DNA from: Frateuria hangzhouensis
GTDB lineage: Bacteria; Pseudomonadota; Gammaproteobacteria; Xanthomonadales; Rhodanobacteraceae
Assembly: GCF_026410505.1 (NCBI RefSeq)
Contig: NZ_JAPMIU010000019.1
Span: 1-37,325, forward strand
Direction of reading: 5' to 3'
DNA length: 37,325 bases
Shown: positions 35,244 to 37,325 of the stretch, one piece after another
Layout of the letters: every line of letters starts with the position of its first letter
Position numbering within the stretch: the stretch's first letter is position 1
Translations under genes and position numbers: made by a program
The notes under the pieces: generated by a model
What the model was told of the DNA's origin: nothing
Seen by the model: only the letters and a program-made list of their open reading frames with translations
Databases searched by the model: none

Positions 35244-36176
35244 ATGTCAGCCGTCATCTGCGGTTCGCTGGCCTATGACACCATCATGGTGTTCCCGGAC
35301 CAGTTCAAGAACCACATCCTGCCGGACAAGGTCCACATCCTTAATGTCTCCTTCCTTGTGCCCAAGATGCGGCGCGAGTTCGGCGGCTGCGCGGGCAACA
35401 TTGCCTACAACCTGAAGCTGCTCGGCGGCGATCCGCTGCCGATGGCCACCGTCGGCCAGGATTTCGGCCCGTACCGCGAGCACCTGCAACGCTGCGGTAT
35501 CCGCCTGGAAGGCGTGCGCGTGTTCGAGGACCAGTTCACGCCGCAGTGCTTCATCACGACGGACCTGGACAACAACCAGATCACCGCCTTCCACCCGGGC
35601 GCCATGTCCAGTTCGCATCACAACCACATCGGTGACGTGGCCGACGCGGACTTCGGCATCGTGGCGCCGGACGGGCGCGAGGCGATGCTGCAGCACACCG
35701 ACGATTTCGCGGCGCGGGGCGTGCCCTTCATCTTCGACCCCGGCCAGGCGATGCCGCTGTTCAACGGCGACGAGTTCCGCTCGATGATCGGCAAGGCCGA
35801 CTACGTCATCGTCAACGACTACGAGTCGCAATTGCTGCAGCAGCGCACTGGCTGGAACGCGGACGAGATCGCCAGCCACACGCAGGCCTATATCGTCACG
35901 CTGGGGCCGCGCGGCTCGGTGATTCACACCGACGGCCAGCTGATCGAGATTCCGCCGGCGCGCGAGCGGCAGGTGATCGACCCGACCGGTTGCGGCGATG
36001 CCTACCGGGCAGGCCTGATGTTCGGCATCATGCGCGGCTACGACTGGCCCACCATCGGCCGCATGGCGTCGCTCATGGGCGCGCTCAAGGTCGAGCACCC
36101 CGGCACGCAGAACCAGCGCTTCAGCTACGACGAGTTTGCCGAAGCCTTCCGCGAACAGTTCGGCTACGCGCTCTGA
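35244..36176 (+). CDS. PfkB-family carbohydrate / nucleoside kinase
   Basis: A 310-residue ribokinase-fold kinase. It starts MSAVICGSLAYDTIMVF, has the substrate-lid motif GGCAGNIAYNL (47-57) and the anion-hole/catalytic motif DPTGCGDAYRAGL with D252. The family phosphorylates sugars, adenosine or related nucleosides; the FGGCAGNIAYNL wording and length are like adenosine kinase-type members of proteobacteria, but the substrate is inferred. It is divergent from mreB. Confidence 0.9.
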   Translation: MSAVICGSLAYDTIMVFPDQFKNHILPDKVHILNVSFLVPKMRREFGGCAGNIAYNLKLLGGDPLPMATVGQDFGPYREHLQRCGIRLEGVRVFEDQFTPQCFITTDLDNNQITAFHPGAMSSSHHNHIGDVADADFGIVAPDGREAMLQHTDDFAARGVPFIFDPGQAMPLFNGDEFRSMIGKADYVIVNDYESQLLQQRTGWNADEIASHTQAYIVTLGPRGSVIHTDGQLIEIPPARERQVIDPTGCGDAYRAGLMFGIMRGYDWPTIGRMASLMGALKVEHPGTQNQRFSYDEFAEAFREQFGYAL

Positions 36177-36874
36177 CCCGGCCGGCTGCGGCGCACTCTC
36201 CACGCGCCGCAGCCGGCCACGCCCAGCAAGACCAGCAAGACCAGCAAGACCAGCAAGGGCAGCACGATGGCCGAAGTCGGCCAAGGTTGGTGCAGCCATG
36301 CCGTCACCAGGGCGGCCAGTCCATAAGTCGCGTACACCGCTGCCCGGACACGGCCGATGGGCAGCTCCTGCGCCGGCGTGCGGTCCACCAGCCCAGCGAC
36401 CCATTCGGTCAACGTGCCAGTGATGAAGGTGGTCCACACGCCGGACAAGTGGACCTGCCGCACGGCCGCGCTCTGCATACCCATCACCATGCCCAGCATG
36501 GAGATCAGCGCATGCATCCACGACACCGGCAGCGAAGGGTGGCCGCAGGCGCAAGCCAGCGCGGCTGTGCCCAGCAACACGGCCTCCAGCAGCAGCACAC
36601 GGTTCACCCTCGTGCTCCATCCGACCGCCTGCCCGCGCAGCAGAGCGGTGCCGGCAGCCACGCCGAGCGCGAACCCGCAGACGGCGAGCAACGAGCGCAG
36701 CGCCCGCAACGCAGTCCCCGTACCCAACGCGATCGCCAGCAGCACGGTATTACCGGTCATATTGGCGGTGAATACATGCCCGAGTGCCAGGTAGCTCATG
36801 GCGTCCAGGCTGCCACCGACCCAGGCCAGCGCTGGCAGCGACCACTCCAGCCAGCGCGCATCGGCATGTTCCAT
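36164..36874 (-). CDS. DUF1275 (YoaK-like) membrane protein
   Basis: A 236-residue protein with about six hydrophobic helices. It has the family words AWVGGSLDAMSYLALGHVFTANMTGNTVLL and GMQSAAVRQVHLSGVWTTFITGTLT. Its function is unknown. The ATG at 36874 follows GGAGG by six bases, which decides the start over an upstream GTG at 36889. Its C-terminal 13 bp overlap the kinase gene tail to tail. A stretch of leucine/valine near the end comes from a 9-bp tandem repeat. Confidence 0.88.
   Translation of the reverse strand: MEHADARWLEWSLPALAWVGGSLDAMSYLALGHVFTANMTGNTVLLAIALGTGTALRALRSLLAVCGFALGVAAGTALLRGQAVGWSTRVNRVLLLEAVLLGTAALACACGHPSLPVSWMHALISMLGMVMGMQSAAVRQVHLSGVWTTFITGTLTEWVAGLVDRTPAQELPIGRVRAAVYATYGLAALVTAWLHQPWPTSAIVLPLLVLLVLLVLLGVAGCGAWRVRRSRPGQSA
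36222..36257 (-). repeat. Four 9-bp tandem repeats inside the DUF1275 gene
   Basis: ACCAGCAAG repeats four times (the first unit with C for A), encoding an LVL-type triplet in the last membrane helix. Unit length is a multiple of three, so copy changes would lengthen or shorten the helix without a frameshift. Confidence 0.8.
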
Positions 36875-37325
36875 GGTCCACCTCCGCACGGAAATCTAGC
36901 GGGATGGGAGTCACGGGGCCGACTTCAGTTGGCCGATATGGGATGGCAGCACAAGGTCCTTGCCAGCCCCTCCACTCCGGAGAAAGATCTTTCCTTGGAG
37001 CCGAAACAAATCCCCGGACAGGCCACGAAGCAAGCCTTATCCATCCAGACAGACAGCAGCTCATCACGCCTTCGTTCCGGAGGGGAAGAGGGTCGCGCAA
37101 CGCGCATGGCCCACTCTTTGTAGGAGCGGCCTTGGGCGCGACCGCGCCGCGATGCTGGCCGTTCCCCGGCTAACCACTGCCCGCGTGGTGGCGCCCCGGG
37201 GGCGCTCCTCCAAGGGCTTTGCGCGAGTCTGTTCTTCGCGAGGAGGACTTTTGTACCAAGCGCCGGTGCTGACGATGTCGTTGCCGCCGCGAGGGCACGC
37301 ACGGCGCAAAAGAAAAACCCTCTCC
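36875..37325. repeat. Right-end intergenic region with GTAGGAGC-type palindrome
   Basis: 451 bp with no supported gene. At 37117-37212 is a REP-like pair: TTTGTAGGAGCGGCCTTGGG at the left and GGGGGCGCTCCTCC at the right. The window ends in CCCTCTCC, which may be the start of another CCCTCTCCC-type palindrome. The short frames on both strands here lack ribosome-binding sites. Confidence 0.55.

Overview
The window is GC-rich DNA from a gammaproteobacterium, most likely the order Xanthomonadales and perhaps the Rhodanobacteraceae (Dyella, Rhodanobacter and relatives). This rests on the gene content and order (mreBCD-mrdA-rodA-mltB-rlpA-dacA-ybeD-lipB-lipA-prc), a split class II ribonucleotide reductase, and the dispersed palindromic repeats. 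The genus is an inference; no rRNA or tRNA gene is visible.

Left accessory region (1-6300). Two direct copies of a 191-bp element carrying a 13-bp-stem hairpin lie at the left edge. An AraC-family regulator is divergent from a two-domain SnoaL-like protein, followed by a RibD/DHFR-type reductase. Then, on the minus strand, comes a module with visibly lower GC: a 517-residue reverse transcriptase with intact catalytic motifs and a helical C-terminal half, followed 59 bp later by a 435-residue protein I do not recognise. It lies between the nrdJb terminator and a REP-like palindrome. It looks like a horizontally acquired, defence-type (UG/Abi/DRT-like) reverse transcriptase system and is the best candidate here for an undescribed system.

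Nucleotide reduction region (6355-11650, minus). A class II (adenosylcobalamin) ribonucleotide reductase is split into NrdJa and NrdJb. NrdJa carries a 374-residue intein with LAGLIDADG motifs, inserted immediately before the predicted thiyl-radical cysteine. Between the halves is a histone H1/AlgP-like Lys-Ala-Pro protein built on about 14 decapeptide repeats. Upstream are a plausible sigma70 promoter and two NrdR-box-like sites 32 bp apart.

Central region (11811-21452). A translationally coupled glycosyltransferase and serine-acetyltransferase-like pair (minus) is followed on the plus strand by a Do-family periplasmic protease, a PstS-like binding protein fused to LysM, a HAD phosphatase, an M17 leucyl aminopeptidase and a secreted M1 metallopeptidase. 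A strong bidirectional terminator lies between the last gene and prc.

Envelope and lipoate block (21453-35002, minus). mreB, mreC, mreD, mrdA, rodA, mltB, rlpA, dacA, ybeD, lipB, lipA and prc run in one direction, mostly with overlaps or very short gaps. They cover rod-shape control, elongation peptidoglycan synthesis, peptidoglycan trimming, lipoylation and tail-specific proteolysis. A sigma70-like promoter precedes mreB.

Right end (35244-37325). A PfkB-family sugar/nucleoside kinase (plus) overlaps by 13 bp the end of a DUF1275 membrane protein (minus). The remainder is intergenic and holds REP-like palindromes. Several families of palindromic repeats recur between genes throughout.
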